Shown piece by piece: positions 40,722 to 49,950 of a stretch of DNA of 64,000 nt (within the stretch, counting starts at the first letter, position 1; the number at the start of each line of letters is the position of its first letter). The DNA lies in the NCBI GenBank assembly GCA_049334165.1, contig JBEGHD010000003.1. The stretch is one strand, 5' to 3'. This stretch comes from JBEGHD01 sp049334165 (GTDB lineage: Bacteria > Bacteroidota > Bacteroidia > Flavobacteriales_D > Sanyastnellaceae). Position numbers and translations under genes: made by a program. Under the pieces are notes generated by a model, which ran no database searches, was not told the origin of the DNA, and was given only the letters and a program-made list of their open reading frames with translations.

Positions 40722-41633
40722 TTATGAAATTATAATTTCACGGATCTCGTTCGTCTTTTCTTTTATTCTTTTCAACTGCTCATCAGTAACGGTTACGCTA
40801 CTCTTGCTGTTGATGTAGGTCGTTTTTTCTTTTTGATCGGTAATCGGCTTTTGATACTCATAAGTGTACTCCAACTCCTCGAAAATCGATTGCAGCTCAG
40901 TGAGCTTCTTGTTCATTTCAATCAACTCTTCTTCTTCTACGCTTTGGGTGAGCTTCACAATGCTGTTGAGTGCCGAACGCTGCTGGCCCACGCGATTTCG
41001 AAGCAGCTCACTGTTCTGAGCGGCATCGAGCGAAAGGTGAAGTGCTTCAATCCATCCACCAGTAAGAATCAGGCTCGCAAGTTTATTCCGCTCATTCTGC
41101 TTGAGATAGCGATAACCTGCTCTGTAAAACTCTCCATTGAGCGCATAAAGTGAATCGCGATTTCCAATGTTATTCGTGAACCGCTCCAAAATATCCTGGC
41201 TTACAGCACTCTGGATATTGAGGTCGCTGGAAAGACTTTCAATAGTCGTCAGATATTTCAAGCTAAGCTGATTGTTCTCGAAGTTGGCGAGATATGCCAG
41301 ATCGGTTCCGTACACTCCGAGGTTGAGTGCCTTCTTATACTCCCTAATGTACTCACTTGAATTTGAAACATCATTGAGCAAATCTTCATTGTATCGAATA
41401 TCTGCTTTCTTTAGCAACATCACTGATTGCACCGGAGATGGAATGCTGAAAATTTCGCCCTGGTATTTTACTACAGAACGAGTACTCGAAAGTGAATCCG
41501 ATTCTTGTTCGGATTTCTCAGGCTTTTCTGTTGATGATTTTTCCTCTGAGGAGGGCTCGGCACAAGAGACAATTAGTGCGGCCGCAAAGGCAAATACAGA
41601 AACTCTTAGGGTGAAGAATTTTATACTGTTCAT
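40722..41633 (-). CDS. Lipoprotein, helical, unknown
   Basis: About 303 residues from the ATG at 41633, which gives a lipoprotein signal with LIVSC (Cys 24). A Ser/Glu-rich linker follows, and then a mainly helical body (YNEDLLNDVSNSSEYIREYKKALN, YRAGYRYLKQNERNKLASLIL). The N-terminal acidic stretch fits surface-lipoprotein export in this phylum. It is upstream of and paired with the 139-residue secreted gene. Function is unknown. Confidence 0.75.
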   Translation of the reverse strand: MNSIKFFTLRVSVFAFAAALIVSCAEPSSEEKSSTEKPEKSEQESDSLSSTRSVVKYQGEIFSIPSPVQSVMLLKKADIRYNEDLLNDVSNSSEYIREYKKALNLGVYGTDLAYLANFENNQLSLKYLTTIESLSSDLNIQSAVSQDILERFTNNIGNRDSLYALNGEFYRAGYRYLKQNERNKLASLILTGGWIEALHLSLDAAQNSELLRNRVGQQRSALNSIVKLTQSVEEEELIEMNKKLTELQSIFEELEYTYEYQKPITDQKEKTTYINSKSSVTVTDEQLKRIKEKTNEIREIIIS

Positions 41634-41806
41634 TGTTACAGGTATTTGGTCTGTATGCAATTAACAAAGTAATTGCTTAGTGTCAAAGGTATTACTGATA
41701 TTGGATTCAACAATCTTATTCACTGATTGTCAAAACACAAGAGCTCAGGCTTTTTTACCTGTCCCTGTATACTGTAAAAATTGATAAAAGGTTTTAGCGA
41801 AGAGTG

Positions 41807-43255
41807 CTAGTTCACAAATTCGTAGCAGCCTTTTTCTGGTGGGAATACTCGAAATTGATTGTCGAGATCTAGTGTTGTTGGCATATCCTCTGGAGTTCCC
41901 TGCATAGCCGAAGGCGCTGAAGACAAATGAAAGTCTCCGCTTCCGGGAGAAACAAAAGTCGGGGCAATGCCATTGGTCATGTTTGAGTATCCGTCAGAAT
42001 TACTGACATTCTCATCTGTATCTACCAGACAGTAGCTAAACTCAAAATCTTGCATCTCCTCGTTCTCCAGGACAACAACGAATTCATTGAAGTCATTCTG
42101 ATTGGCGTTGCTGCCGTACATGATGCAGTTTCTAAATCTGGTTTCTGTAAACTGTTTTACCTGCAGATTGTCGTTTGCATCCGTGAAAAAGTTAGACATC
42201 ACAAAAGTCGGATCTTGTCGACTGTCAAATGGCCAGTAGTTGGCAAAAGTGCAGTAGTCCATTTTATATTCTCCTCCAAGTGTGAATGCTCCGCAGGCTT
42301 GCCCACAATTTGTAATTAGGTTGTTATAGCCCGAAATTCGCGACCGTTTGGCGAAGAGCCCGATGGCCGACATATTTCTAATCTTGGTGTTGGTGAGCGT
42401 CAATGCATTTTCTGTGGCACTGCCAACGGTGTCTACGTGGAGTCCGATAATTCCATTTTCGATAATGGCATAGTTCACAGAGCTGGCTGTGTTTTGGAAG
42501 AGATAGATCCCGCCAATGGTTTGGCCACCGCTAGAGAAACCCCATTGACCTGGCTCATCAGAGTAGAGTGGCTCAAGTCGATCGCCCTGAAAAACGACTT
42601 CATTTCCAAACTCACCATTTACATTCAGCGATCCTTTGTAAACGTAAAGGCCGCTGTTGGCGTGCACATGCACTTGAGTGCCGGCATTGATCGTAAGCGT
42701 GTTTGCAGAATCGACTGCCACTACTCCGTAAATGACGTGGGGTTTGTCAGCATTCCACACCTCTCCATCGGGCAAAACTGTGAGTGCATTAGAAGATCCG
42801 TAGAAGTAGGCATTTTGACCCCAGGCCGCCAGGTTAACTTTTTGATCGTTGCCATTGGTATTGAAAAGTATATCCTCTTCAACAACAAACGGCAAATCAA
42901 CTTTTGTCGGATCGATGGTAACTTCTACGAAGATGAACATGCTGTCGTTAGCCGCAATTTCAACATCCTCGTGAAAATCAGCTGAGATGCCATCTACATT
43001 GATCCGGTACGGAGAGTCAGAACCCTGAGCCAGTTGAATACTCGAGATCTTGATCCTGTCGTCATTGTTGTTGTAAACTTTCAGCGTTTTGGTCACAGAG
43101 CCAACAGAGGTAAAAACAGTGTCGAAGAGTACAGTGTCAGTCGAAAAAGCCAATTTAGCTGAAGAATCTGTTATGAAGGTCTCTTTGCGGCAGTTGGTCA
43201 AAAGAGCTGCCATGAGTGCCACGGTGAATAATACCCAAATCGAAGTAGCTTTCAT
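41807..43255 (-). CDS. Lipoprotein with beta-helix fold, unknown
   Basis: About 482 residues from the ATG at 43255 (43264 also possible). The lipobox is LTNC. An Ig-like region (residues 30-160; FDTVFTSVGSVTKTLKVYNNN resembles choice-of-anchor domains) precedes right-handed beta-helix repeats (IENGIIGLHVDT, NTKIRNMSAIGLF). The protein is presumably an outer-surface adhesin or a polysaccharide-binding protein; no catalytic residues are evident. It stands alone. Confidence 0.78.
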   Translation of the reverse strand: MKATSIWVLFTVALMAALLTNCRKETFITDSSAKLAFSTDTVLFDTVFTSVGSVTKTLKVYNNNDDRIKISSIQLAQGSDSPYRINVDGISADFHEDVEIAANDSMFIFVEVTIDPTKVDLPFVVEEDILFNTNGNDQKVNLAAWGQNAYFYGSSNALTVLPDGEVWNADKPHVIYGVVAVDSANTLTINAGTQVHVHANSGLYVYKGSLNVNGEFGNEVVFQGDRLEPLYSDEPGQWGFSSGGQTIGGIYLFQNTASSVNYAIIENGIIGLHVDTVGSATENALTLTNTKIRNMSAIGLFAKRSRISGYNNLITNCGQACGAFTLGGEYKMDYCTFANYWPFDSRQDPTFVMSNFFTDANDNLQVKQFTETRFRNCIMYGSNANQNDFNEFVVVLENEEMQDFEFSYCLVDTDENVSNSDGYSNMTNGIAPTFVSPGSGDFHLSSAPSAMQGTPEDMPTTLDLDNQFRVFPPEKGCYEFVN

Positions 43256-43348
43256 AAGGCCCAAAGATGCGAAGAAATAATTGTTTTAAATCGAGTTGAT
43301 AAGATTACGGAAGAAGCCTTCTGATATTGTCCGGTTTGCTTCAATAAA

Positions 43349-43378
43349 AAAGCCCCAGAGCTTTTGGCCCGGGGCTTT
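43349..43378 (-). terminator. Terminator of rpoD
   Basis: On the minus strand the arms AAAGCCCC and GGGGCTTT are followed by a T-run, 27 bp after the rpoD stop. Confidence 0.85.
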
Positions 43379-43405
43379 CAAAAATTTATGAATCTGGGAT
43401 TCTTT

Positions 43406-44275
43406 CTAACCGAGGTAAGATTTCAGAATTCTGCTTCTCGAGGTGTGTTTCAACCTTCGAATTGCTTTTTCTTTAATCTGTCTTACTCTTTCTCGGGTAA
43501 GGTCAAAGCGCTCACCAATTTCTTCAAGTGTCATTGGATGTTCTCCATTGAGTCCGAAGTAAAGGCGGATAACGTCTGCTTCTCGAGTGGTAAGTGTGCG
43601 GAGCGATCTTTCAATCTCTCTGCGCAGCGATTCGTTCATCAAGTCCAAATCTGGAGAAGGCGACTCACCTGTTTGCAACACATCGTACATGTTGCTTGAG
43701 CTATCGTCACCATCTTTCAGTGGCGCATCCATAGAAACGTGCCTTCCGGCATTTCTCAGTGACTGCTTCACTTCATCGAGTGTCATCTCCAAAACTTCAG
43801 CAAGTTCTGCTGCAGAAGGAGGACGCTCGTACTCTTGCTCCAAACGGGCAAAAGCTTTATTGATCTTGTTGATCGAACCAATTTTATTGAGTGGGAGTCG
43901 CACAATTCGGGACTGCTCGGCAAGAGCCTGCAAAATCGACTGGCGAATCCACCATACGGCATAAGAAATAAACTTGAACCCCCGGGTTTCGTCAAAACGC
44001 TGTGCGGCTTTGATCAACCCCAGGTTACCTTCATTAATCAAATCCGGAAGCGAAAGCCCCTGGTTTTGATATTGCTTAGACACAGAAACTACGAATCGCA
44101 AATTTGCTTTTGTGAGTTTTTCGAGTGCTACCTGATCTCCCTGCTTAATTCGTCTTGCTAGTTCAACTTCTTCTTCAGCAGTGATGAGGTCTACCCGACC
44201 GATTTCTTGCAAATATTTATCCAGCGATGCTGTCTCCCTGTTGGTAACCTGTTTGGTGATTTTTAACTGTCTCAT
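43406..44275 (-). CDS. rpoD: Primary sigma factor RpoD/SigA (short, no region 1.1)
   Basis: 289 residues. Region 1.2 (SLDKYLQEIGRVDLIT), region 2 (NLRFVVSVSKQYQNQGLSLPDL, FKFISYAVWWIRQ), region 3 and region 4 with TLEEIGERFDLTRERVRQIK are all present. The absence of region 1.1 and the short length are typical of the primary sigma factor of Bacteroidota, which recognises TTTG/TAnnTTTG promoters. The final SYLG end is also typical. It is monocistronic, with a terminator immediately downstream. Confidence 0.95.
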   Translation of the reverse strand: MRQLKITKQVTNRETASLDKYLQEIGRVDLITAEEEVELARRIKQGDQVALEKLTKANLRFVVSVSKQYQNQGLSLPDLINEGNLGLIKAAQRFDETRGFKFISYAVWWIRQSILQALAEQSRIVRLPLNKIGSINKINKAFARLEQEYERPPSAAELAEVLEMTLDEVKQSLRNAGRHVSMDAPLKDGDDSSSNMYDVLQTGESPSPDLDLMNESLRREIERSLRTLTTREADVIRLYFGLNGEHPMTLEEIGERFDLTRERVRQIKEKAIRRLKHTSRSRILKSYLG

Positions 44276-44387
44276 ATATTAAGTTACATCAGGATTTTAA
44301 AGAATTATTCACTTCGTTAACATTAAGCTTAACGTAAGCTTATGCAAAATGTGACATTCTAAATTAAAATAAACCTTAATCAAAAAT

Positions 44388-44418
44388 GTTCAGTCCTCAC
44401 AATGAGTGAGAACCGAAC
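44388..44418 (-). terminator. Terminator of pnp
   Basis: An imperfect hairpin with GTTC/GAAC and CTCAC/GTGAG paired segments around a 5-base loop; on the minus strand it is followed by ATTTTTG. It lies 18 bp after the pnp stop and is flanked by a T-run on the plus strand too. Confidence 0.7.
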
Positions 44419-44435
44419 AGTTTTTTAAATCTCAA

Positions 44436-46592
44436 TTAATTGTTTTCTGGACGTTTGTCTTTTCTCTCAGGACGTTCGAGCAAAACTTTTCTCGAAAGCT
44501 TCACTTTTCCAGTCTTTGGATCGCGGCCAGTTACCTTGAACTTCACCATCTCTCCTTCTTTCAGAACGTCAGTTACGTTCTCCACTCGGTGCCACTCAAG
44601 CTCCGAAACGTGAAGAAGTCCTTCTGTTCCAGGAAGAATTTCTACGAAGGCTCCGTAAGGCATTATCGACTTCACTTTTCCTTCGTAAACCTCTCCGATT
44701 TCTACTGTTGGAGGGAATGCGATGTTTTTGATGCGCTTCACTGCTGCATCCAAAGACTCTTTGTCTGAGCTTGAAACCTCTACCAATCCGTGGTTGTCCT
44801 GATCTTCGAGGGTGATAACAGTTCCGGTTTCCGACTGAATTTCCTGAATGATTTTTCCTCCAGGGCCAATCACCGGTCCGATCATTTCTGAAGGGATAGT
44901 GAAAGAAACCATGCGTGGTGCATGCGGTTTGTAATCTTCGCGAGGTTCTGGAAGTGGCTTCAGCATTTCCTTGCGGATGTGGTGACGACCATCTCTGGCT
45001 TGCATCAACGCTTCGCGAAGCAAGTCTGCTGAAAGTCCGTCAATCTTAATGTCCATCTGGCATGCAGTGATTCCGTTTTCAGTTCCGGTCACTTTAAAGT
45101 CCATATCTCCGAGGTGATCCTCATCTCCAAGGATGTCTGAAAGAACAGCGTACTTACCAGTCTCAGGGTCTGAAATCAATCCCATGGCAATTCCAGAAAC
45201 AGGAGCTTTGATCTGGATACCACCGTCCATCATGGCGAGGGTACCTGCGCAAACAGTTGCCATTGATGACGAACCGTTGGACTCCAAAATTTCTGAAACC
45301 AAACGAACTGTGTAAGGACATTCGTCTTTTGGTGGAATCATTCTCTTAAGTGCTCTTTGAGCGAGGTTTCCGTGACCAACTTCTCTTCGACTGACTCCTC
45401 TAATTGGGTAAGCTTCTCCAGTAGAAAATGGAGGGAAGTTGTAGTGCAACAAGAAACGCTCAGATGTAGAGCTCAATGCTGTATCGATTGTTTGCTGATC
45501 GAGTTTAGAACCGAGTGTCAAGGTAGTCAGCGATTGTGTTTCACCACGGGTGAAAATTGCTGAACCGTGAGTTCCCGGAAGGTAGTCGACTTCTGTCCAA
45601 ATTGGACGAATGTCTTTTGGTCCACGACCATCCAAACGAACGCCTTCGTTCAAAACGAGATCGCGAATGGCTTTTTTCTGAGCCTGACCAAAGTATTTTT
45701 TGATGAGTTTACCTTTTTCTTCGATCTCCTCTTCTGAGTAGCTCTCTAGCAACTCGTCTTTAAGAGCTGAAAAAGCTTCTTTTCTATCTGATTTCGAAGC
45801 GCCTTTCTTGGCTGCATCGTAAATCTTTTGGTAGTACTCATCCATGATTTTTTTCTGAAGATCTTCATCGCGATCTTCGTGATCGTACTCGCGTTTTGGC
45901 TGAGACGTTCCTACCATGGCGGCAAGTTCTTTTTGAACTTTGCAGTGTACTTTGATAGCTGAGTGTGCGATTTCGATGGCTTCAATCATGTCTTCCTCAG
46001 ACACTTCGGCCATCTCACCTTCTACCATTACTACGTTTTCTTCAGTTCCGGCAACGATCATTTCCATGTCGGCAGTTTCAACCTCCTCGAAAGTAGGGTT
46101 GATAACAAATTTGCCATCGATGCGCGCTACGCGAACTTCGGATACCGGCCCTCCAAAAGGAATGTCACTTACAGCAATTGCCGAAGATGCCGCGAGGCAG
46201 GCAAGTGCATCTGGCATGTTTTCGTGATCCGAAGACATCAGCTGGATCATCACCTGAGTTTCAGAGTGATAATCGTCTGGAAAAAGTGGGCGCAAGGCTC
46301 TGTCGACCAGGCGCATGATTAATATTTCTGAGTCCGAAGGACGTGCTTCTCTCTTAAAGAATCCACCCGGGAACCTTCCCGCAGCGGCAAATTTTTCGCG
46401 GTAGTCTACCGTGAGCGGCAGAAAATCTACATTGGCAGCTTCGCGGTTGGAAACTGCAGTGGCGAGCAACATCGTGTCGCCCATTCTCACTACAACAGAT
46501 CCGTGGGCTTGCTTCGCCAATTTACCGGTTTCAATAGTGATTTGTTTGCCATCTCCAATGTCGATGGTCTTTGATTTCAATTCGTAATTCAT
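44436..46592 (-). CDS. pnp: Polynucleotide phosphorylase
   Basis: 718 residues. Two RNase PH domains (about 10-230 and 320-550, with DGRGPKDIRPI and the SVMATVCAGTLAMMDGG-type strand), a KH domain (MIGPVIGPGGKIIQEIQ) near 585 and an S1 domain (YEGKVKSIMPYGAFVEILPG) near 640. It degrades or tails RNA 3' ends phosphorolytically and is part of the degradosome. It follows rpsO on the same strand, the classic arrangement, with a hairpin in between that probably limits read-through. Confidence 0.98.
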   Translation of the reverse strand: MNYELKSKTIDIGDGKQITIETGKLAKQAHGSVVVRMGDTMLLATAVSNREAANVDFLPLTVDYREKFAAAGRFPGGFFKREARPSDSEILIMRLVDRALRPLFPDDYHSETQVMIQLMSSDHENMPDALACLAASSAIAVSDIPFGGPVSEVRVARIDGKFVINPTFEEVETADMEMIVAGTEENVVMVEGEMAEVSEEDMIEAIEIAHSAIKVHCKVQKELAAMVGTSQPKREYDHEDRDEDLQKKIMDEYYQKIYDAAKKGASKSDRKEAFSALKDELLESYSEEEIEEKGKLIKKYFGQAQKKAIRDLVLNEGVRLDGRGPKDIRPIWTEVDYLPGTHGSAIFTRGETQSLTTLTLGSKLDQQTIDTALSSTSERFLLHYNFPPFSTGEAYPIRGVSRREVGHGNLAQRALKRMIPPKDECPYTVRLVSEILESNGSSSMATVCAGTLAMMDGGIQIKAPVSGIAMGLISDPETGKYAVLSDILGDEDHLGDMDFKVTGTENGITACQMDIKIDGLSADLLREALMQARDGRHHIRKEMLKPLPEPREDYKPHAPRMVSFTIPSEMIGPVIGPGGKIIQEIQSETGTVITLEDQDNHGLVEVSSSDKESLDAAVKRIKNIAFPPTVEIGEVYEGKVKSIMPYGAFVEILPGTEGLLHVSELEWHRVENVTDVLKEGEMVKFKVTGRDPKTGKVKLSRKVLLERPERKDKRPENN

Positions 46593-46642
46593 CTTCTTGT
46601 TCGTCTATATTTATTCGTCTATGTGTCGTACTGCTAAAAACC

Positions 46643-46674
46643 AAAAAAGGCAATTGTAATCAATTGCCCCTTTT
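46643..46674 (-). terminator. Hairpin between rpsO and pnp
   Basis: A GGCAATTG / CAATTGCC stem with a 4-base loop and flanking A/T runs lies between the rpsO stop and the pnp start. On the minus strand it runs into CCTTTTTTGG, so it should act as an (incomplete) terminator or processing site. Confidence 0.75.
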
Positions 46675-46707
46675 GCTCAATATTTTGAAACCGATTTGCT
46701 CAATCGC

Positions 46708-46977
46708 TTATTTTCTCAATTTCAATTCTTTCACGATGCTACGATATCTGTTGATATCCTTTTTCATCAGGTAGTTGAGGAGATCTCTCCTTTTACCAAC
46801 CAGTCTAACTAGCGAACGCTGTGTGTTTGCGTCTTTCCTGTTTTTCTTCAGGTGCTCAGTAAGGTGACTGATGCGGTGAGTAAAAAGAGCAATTTGCCCT
46901 TCTGCAGATCCCGTGTCGGTTTCTGACTTGCCGTGCTTGGCGAAGATTTCTTTTTTCTTTTCTGTACTTAGATACAT
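46708..46977 (-). CDS. rpsO: 30S ribosomal protein S15
   Basis: 89 residues, the standard length. The family signatures GSAEGQIALFTHRISHLTEHL and RSLVRLVGKRRDLLNYL are present, with the basic C-terminus. S15 binds 16S rRNA early in 30S assembly and in many bacteria represses its own mRNA. About 130 nt of leader separate it from its likely promoter next to the accD stop. Confidence 0.98.
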   Translation of the reverse strand: MYLSTEKKKEIFAKHGKSETDTGSAEGQIALFTHRISHLTEHLKKNRKDANTQRSLVRLVGKRRDLLNYLMKKDINRYRSIVKELKLRK

Positions 46978-47109
46978 GCCAATATTGTTAAAATGATTTT
47001 TATGTATGCTGCTCTAAATTTCTAACGATCAGGTGGTGAGGCATTTCTCGAGCTTACTACCTGAAAACTAGTATGGCGGCAACACTTTGCCTCCTTCAAA
47101 ACAGCGCTG

Positions 47110-47117
47110 CAAATGTA
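47110..47117 (-). promoter_or_regulatory. Putative -7 element for rpsO
   Basis: The minus strand at 47117-47110 reads TACATTTG, an exact TAnnTTTG match, placed 11 bp beyond the accD stop and about 130 bp before rpsO. The intervening leader has room for the S15 autoregulatory structure. No clear -33 element. Confidence 0.4.
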
Positions 47118-47127
47118 ATACATTTTT

Positions 47128-47985
47128 TCAGACTGCTCGATCTACTTTCAACATTTTCAGGGAAAGAGCCAACTTCTTTTTAAGCTCCTTTCTGTGAACG
47201 ATATAATCGAGGAAACCGTGCTCAAGGACAAACTCTGATCGCTGAAAACCTTCTGGTAAATCGCGACCTATGGTCTCGCGCACAACACGCGGACCAGCAA
47301 AACCAATGAGCGCGTGAGGTTCGGCAATATTCAAATCTCCGAGCATTGCAAATGAAGCCGTGACTCCGCCTGTAGTCGGATCAGTCAACAAACTGATGTA
47401 TGGCAACTTTGCATCAGCCAACTGGGTGAGCTTTGCTGATGTCTTTGCCATTTGCATTAACGAAAATCCAGCCTCCATCATGCGAGCACCACCAGATTTT
47501 GAAATGCAAATAAAAGGACAGTTCTCGCGAATGGCGTAATCAATTGCCTTTGCAATTTTCTCACCTACCACGGAGCCCATCGATCCACCAATGAATTTAA
47601 AATCCATCGCTGAGATGACAATTTTTTCTCCATCGAGCTCTCCAAAGCCCGACCGTATGGCATCTTTGAGACCGGTTTTTTCTTGTGTTGCTTTTAGTCG
47701 CTGGCGATAGGGCTTTGTGTCTTCAAATTCGAGTGGATCTGCCGATGCGTAGTTCGCGTGTAGCTCCTTGAACTTTCCATTGTCGAACAACAGTTTGAAG
47801 TACTCTTTGGAGCCAATCCGCTCGTGGTGATCGCAGTGATCGCAAACCCACAAGTTTTTACCGTGATCTTCGGAAGTCATCAATCTTTTGCAAGACGGAC
47901 ACTTGTACCAAAGTCCTTCTGGTATTTCTTTTTTATCACTTGTCTTGGTAGTGATACCAGACTTAATTCTTTTAAACCAACCCAT
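47128..47985 (-). CDS. accD: Acetyl-CoA carboxylase carboxyltransferase beta subunit
   Basis: 285 residues. The N-terminal Cys4 zinc ribbon CPSCKRLMTSEDHGKNLWVCDHC starts near residue 29, and the crotonase-like carboxyltransferase core follows with GGSMGSVVGEKI and SGGARMMEAGFSLMQM. With AccA it transfers carboxyl groups from biotin to acetyl-CoA in the first step of fatty-acid synthesis. It is transcribed from its own promoter, divergent from the 254-residue membrane-anchored gene. Confidence 0.97.
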   Translation of the reverse strand: MGWFKRIKSGITTKTSDKKEIPEGLWYKCPSCKRLMTSEDHGKNLWVCDHCDHHERIGSKEYFKLLFDNGKFKELHANYASADPLEFEDTKPYRQRLKATQEKTGLKDAIRSGFGELDGEKIVISAMDFKFIGGSMGSVVGEKIAKAIDYAIRENCPFICISKSGGARMMEAGFSLMQMAKTSAKLTQLADAKLPYISLLTDPTTGGVTASFAMLGDLNIAEPHALIGFAGPRVVRETIGRDLPEGFQRSEFVLEHGFLDYIVHRKELKKKLALSLKMLKVDRAV

Positions 47986-48011
47986 AGATTTTTTCTAATT
48001 GTGTTGAAGGG

Positions 48012-48040
48012 CAAAGATAGAATTTATTGCTGTGGGCAAA
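48012..48040 (-). promoter_or_regulatory. Promoter of accD with clear -33/-7 elements
   Basis: On the minus strand TTTG (48040-48037) is followed after 17 bp by TATCTTTG (48019-48012), the best match in the window to the Bacteroidota -33/-7 consensus. The start codon is 27 bp downstream. Confidence 0.7.
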
Positions 48041-48106
48041 AGATTGATTGAACACGATTCCATCTCATTGTTTATAAACTTAATACATCAACAAGCTCAC
48101 AAAAGA

Positions 48107-48871
48107 ATGAAGAAGTTTTTAAAGTTTCTCGGTATCATTTTGTTGCTAATCGTTGCGGTTGGTTTCATCCTGTTCTTGATTTACGATGAAGAACTGCCGG
48201 AGGGAGATCAAGGTCAGGAAGCTACTGAGCTCGCAACAGAAATGGCATCTGCAATAAATTTTGATGCCTGGGAAAAAACCCGATTCGTTCACTGGAAGTT
48301 TGAAGATGTGCACGAATACTGGTGGGATAAAAAGACGCAGATCGTGAAAGCACAGTGGGGCGAGACAACGGTTTTTCTGCATACTCCTTCTCAAACCGGA
48401 AGTGCATTGCGCTCTGGAAAGCATCTTGAGGGTAATGAAAAAGAAGAAGCCATTCAAAAGGCTATCGGCTACTTCAACAACGATTCATTTTGGCTGAACG
48501 GTCCGGCAAAATCGATTTCTGCAGCAGATAGATTTGCGGTGGTAGAAGTTGAGGAAGGTCGAGGGCTGCTTACCACTTTTAAATCTGGTGGATCCACTCC
48601 AGGTGATTCCTACTTGTGGATTTTGAATGAAGATGGTTTACCGACATCCTGTAAACTGTGGGTAAGTGTAATTCCTGTTGGAGGTATAAAAAACAAGATT
48701 GTGGAATGGGAAACACTCGAAACCGGAGCAAAAATTCCTGTAAGGCAAAAACTCGGGCCAATGGAAGTCAACATTACCGATCTCAGCAGTGCTCCGTTGG
48801 AGATGTCTCCAGAAATTAGAAATAACGATATCTTTGAGGGTCTAAACCTCAACGAATCAAACTATGAATAG
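48107..48871 (+). CDS. Membrane-anchored protein, unknown
   Basis: About 254 residues from the ATG at 48107; the longer frame from 48032 runs into the accD promoter. One N-terminal helix (FLGIILLLIVAVGFILFLIYD) anchors a soluble domain outside the cytoplasm. Trp- and Lys-rich repeats such as WDKKTQIVKAQWGETTVFLH and FWLNGPAKSISAADRFAVVE are present. It begins a three-gene unit with 8- and 4-bp overlaps that ends in an HExxH protease. No family is recognised. Confidence 0.78.
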   Translation: MKKFLKFLGIILLLIVAVGFILFLIYDEELPEGDQGQEATELATEMASAINFDAWEKTRFVHWKFEDVHEYWWDKKTQIVKAQWGETTVFLHTPSQTGSALRSGKHLEGNEKEEAIQKAIGYFNNDSFWLNGPAKSISAADRFAVVEVEEGRGLLTTFKSGGSTPGDSYLWILNEDGLPTSCKLWVSVIPVGGIKNKIVEWETLETGAKIPVRQKLGPMEVNITDLSSAPLEMSPEIRNNDIFEGLNLNESNYE

Positions 48872-49373
48872 AGACACTTTGCTGGACGAAAACCAGCAGT
48901 CGATCCAACCAGGTTCCAGTTCCGACCTAAGAGTAAAAGCCCGACAACAGAAACTGGAAAAAGTCAACAAGAAACTCAATCGGGCGAGGATCGTGCTTTA
49001 CGTTTTGGCAGCACTTTTTGGAATTGTCACAATTTACGAAGGGTATCAGTTTGCTGGTCAGGATCCGCTTCTTTTCTGGATTGTGGTGGGACTGGACATA
49101 TTCATAGCAGTTTCTTTCTTAGTATCCGCCATCATGTTTTACAGGAATCCCTTCGGTTGGATTTTATTTTCCCTGATACTTTACGGAACCTTACAGCTAG
49201 GAATTATTTTGTCAGACCCTTCCAGTGCCTACAAAGGAATTTTGATCAAAGTGCTCGTTATTGTGTTTTTAGTGAAAGGTCTTCAAAACACGAAAGAAAA
49301 GAAAGACCTGGAGAAAGAAATTGAATTGTTAGAACTAGAAGAGATTAGCAGCGAAGAGGCTGGCACAGTATGA
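48864..49373 (+). CDS. Four-helix membrane protein, unknown
   Basis: 169 residues, overlapping the preceding gene by 8 bp and the next by 4 bp (ATGA). A basic, charged N-terminus (about 45 residues) precedes four helices (VLYVLAALFGIVTIYEG, FWIVVGLDIFIAVSFLV, PFGWILFSLILYGT, ILIKVLVIVFLV), and an acidic coiled tail follows. Coupling suggests the three products act together. Function unknown. Confidence 0.75.
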   Translation: MNRDTLLDENQQSIQPGSSSDLRVKARQQKLEKVNKKLNRARIVLYVLAALFGIVTIYEGYQFAGQDPLLFWIVVGLDIFIAVSFLVSAIMFYRNPFGWILFSLILYGTLQLGIILSDPSSAYKGILIKVLVIVFLVKGLQNTKEKKDLEKEIELLELEEISSEEAGTV

Positions 49374-49939
49374 CTAAAAACAAGACTGAGAGAATTTTAA
49401 ATAACAAAATCATTCCATCCCAAATCGAGGATGCATGCATCGAAGCATTGCAGCATTACCCGGAACTAGACCACAAGAAGATTGTATTCAAGTTTCAAAA
49501 AACAGTGGGTTCCACAATGTTTGCACAACCCTTGCCTAACTTTCTTTTTCGATCAGTTAGGAAGCGCGGCTACACCATCAAAATCTCCAACAACGTAGAT
49601 CTTGAAAATGGAATTCGTATAGCGGACATGCCTCACGAAGTCTTAGTTGGGTGGATTGGACACGAACTTGGCCACGTGATGGACTACGAACAAAAGTCCA
49701 ATTGGCAGTTAGTGAAATTTGGCATTGGATACCTGTTTTCTGCTCGCTACAGAGTCGGAAGTGAAAAGGTTGCCGATCTTTTCGCGATTGAACACGGGCT
49801 TGGAAATTTCATCCTAGAAACCAAAAACTACATTCTCGACCACAGTAGTATTTCAGAAAAATACAAGAACAAAATCAAGAACATCTACCTCTCACCGGAG
49901 GAGACACTGGCTATGATCCATCAAATGGAAGCTAACTGA
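49370..49939 (+). CDS. M48-like zinc metallopeptidase, short
   Basis: 189 residues. The zinc motif HELGH (His 98, Glu 99, His 102) is followed about 30 residues later by EKVAD (Glu 132), the ExxxD third-ligand motif of M48 peptidases, so all zinc ligands are present. There is no obvious signal peptide or strong helix, unlike HtpX. It ends 11 bp from the convergent GH3 gene. As last gene of the three-gene unit it may process or be held by the membrane protein upstream. Confidence 0.75.
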   Translation: MTKNKTERILNNKIIPSQIEDACIEALQHYPELDHKKIVFKFQKTVGSTMFAQPLPNFLFRSVRKRGYTIKISNNVDLENGIRIADMPHEVLVGWIGHELGHVMDYEQKSNWQLVKFGIGYLFSARYRVGSEKVADLFAIEHGLGNFILETKNYILDHSSISEKYKNKIKNIYLSPEETLAMIHQMEAN

Positions 49940-49950
49940 TGGAATGCAAA

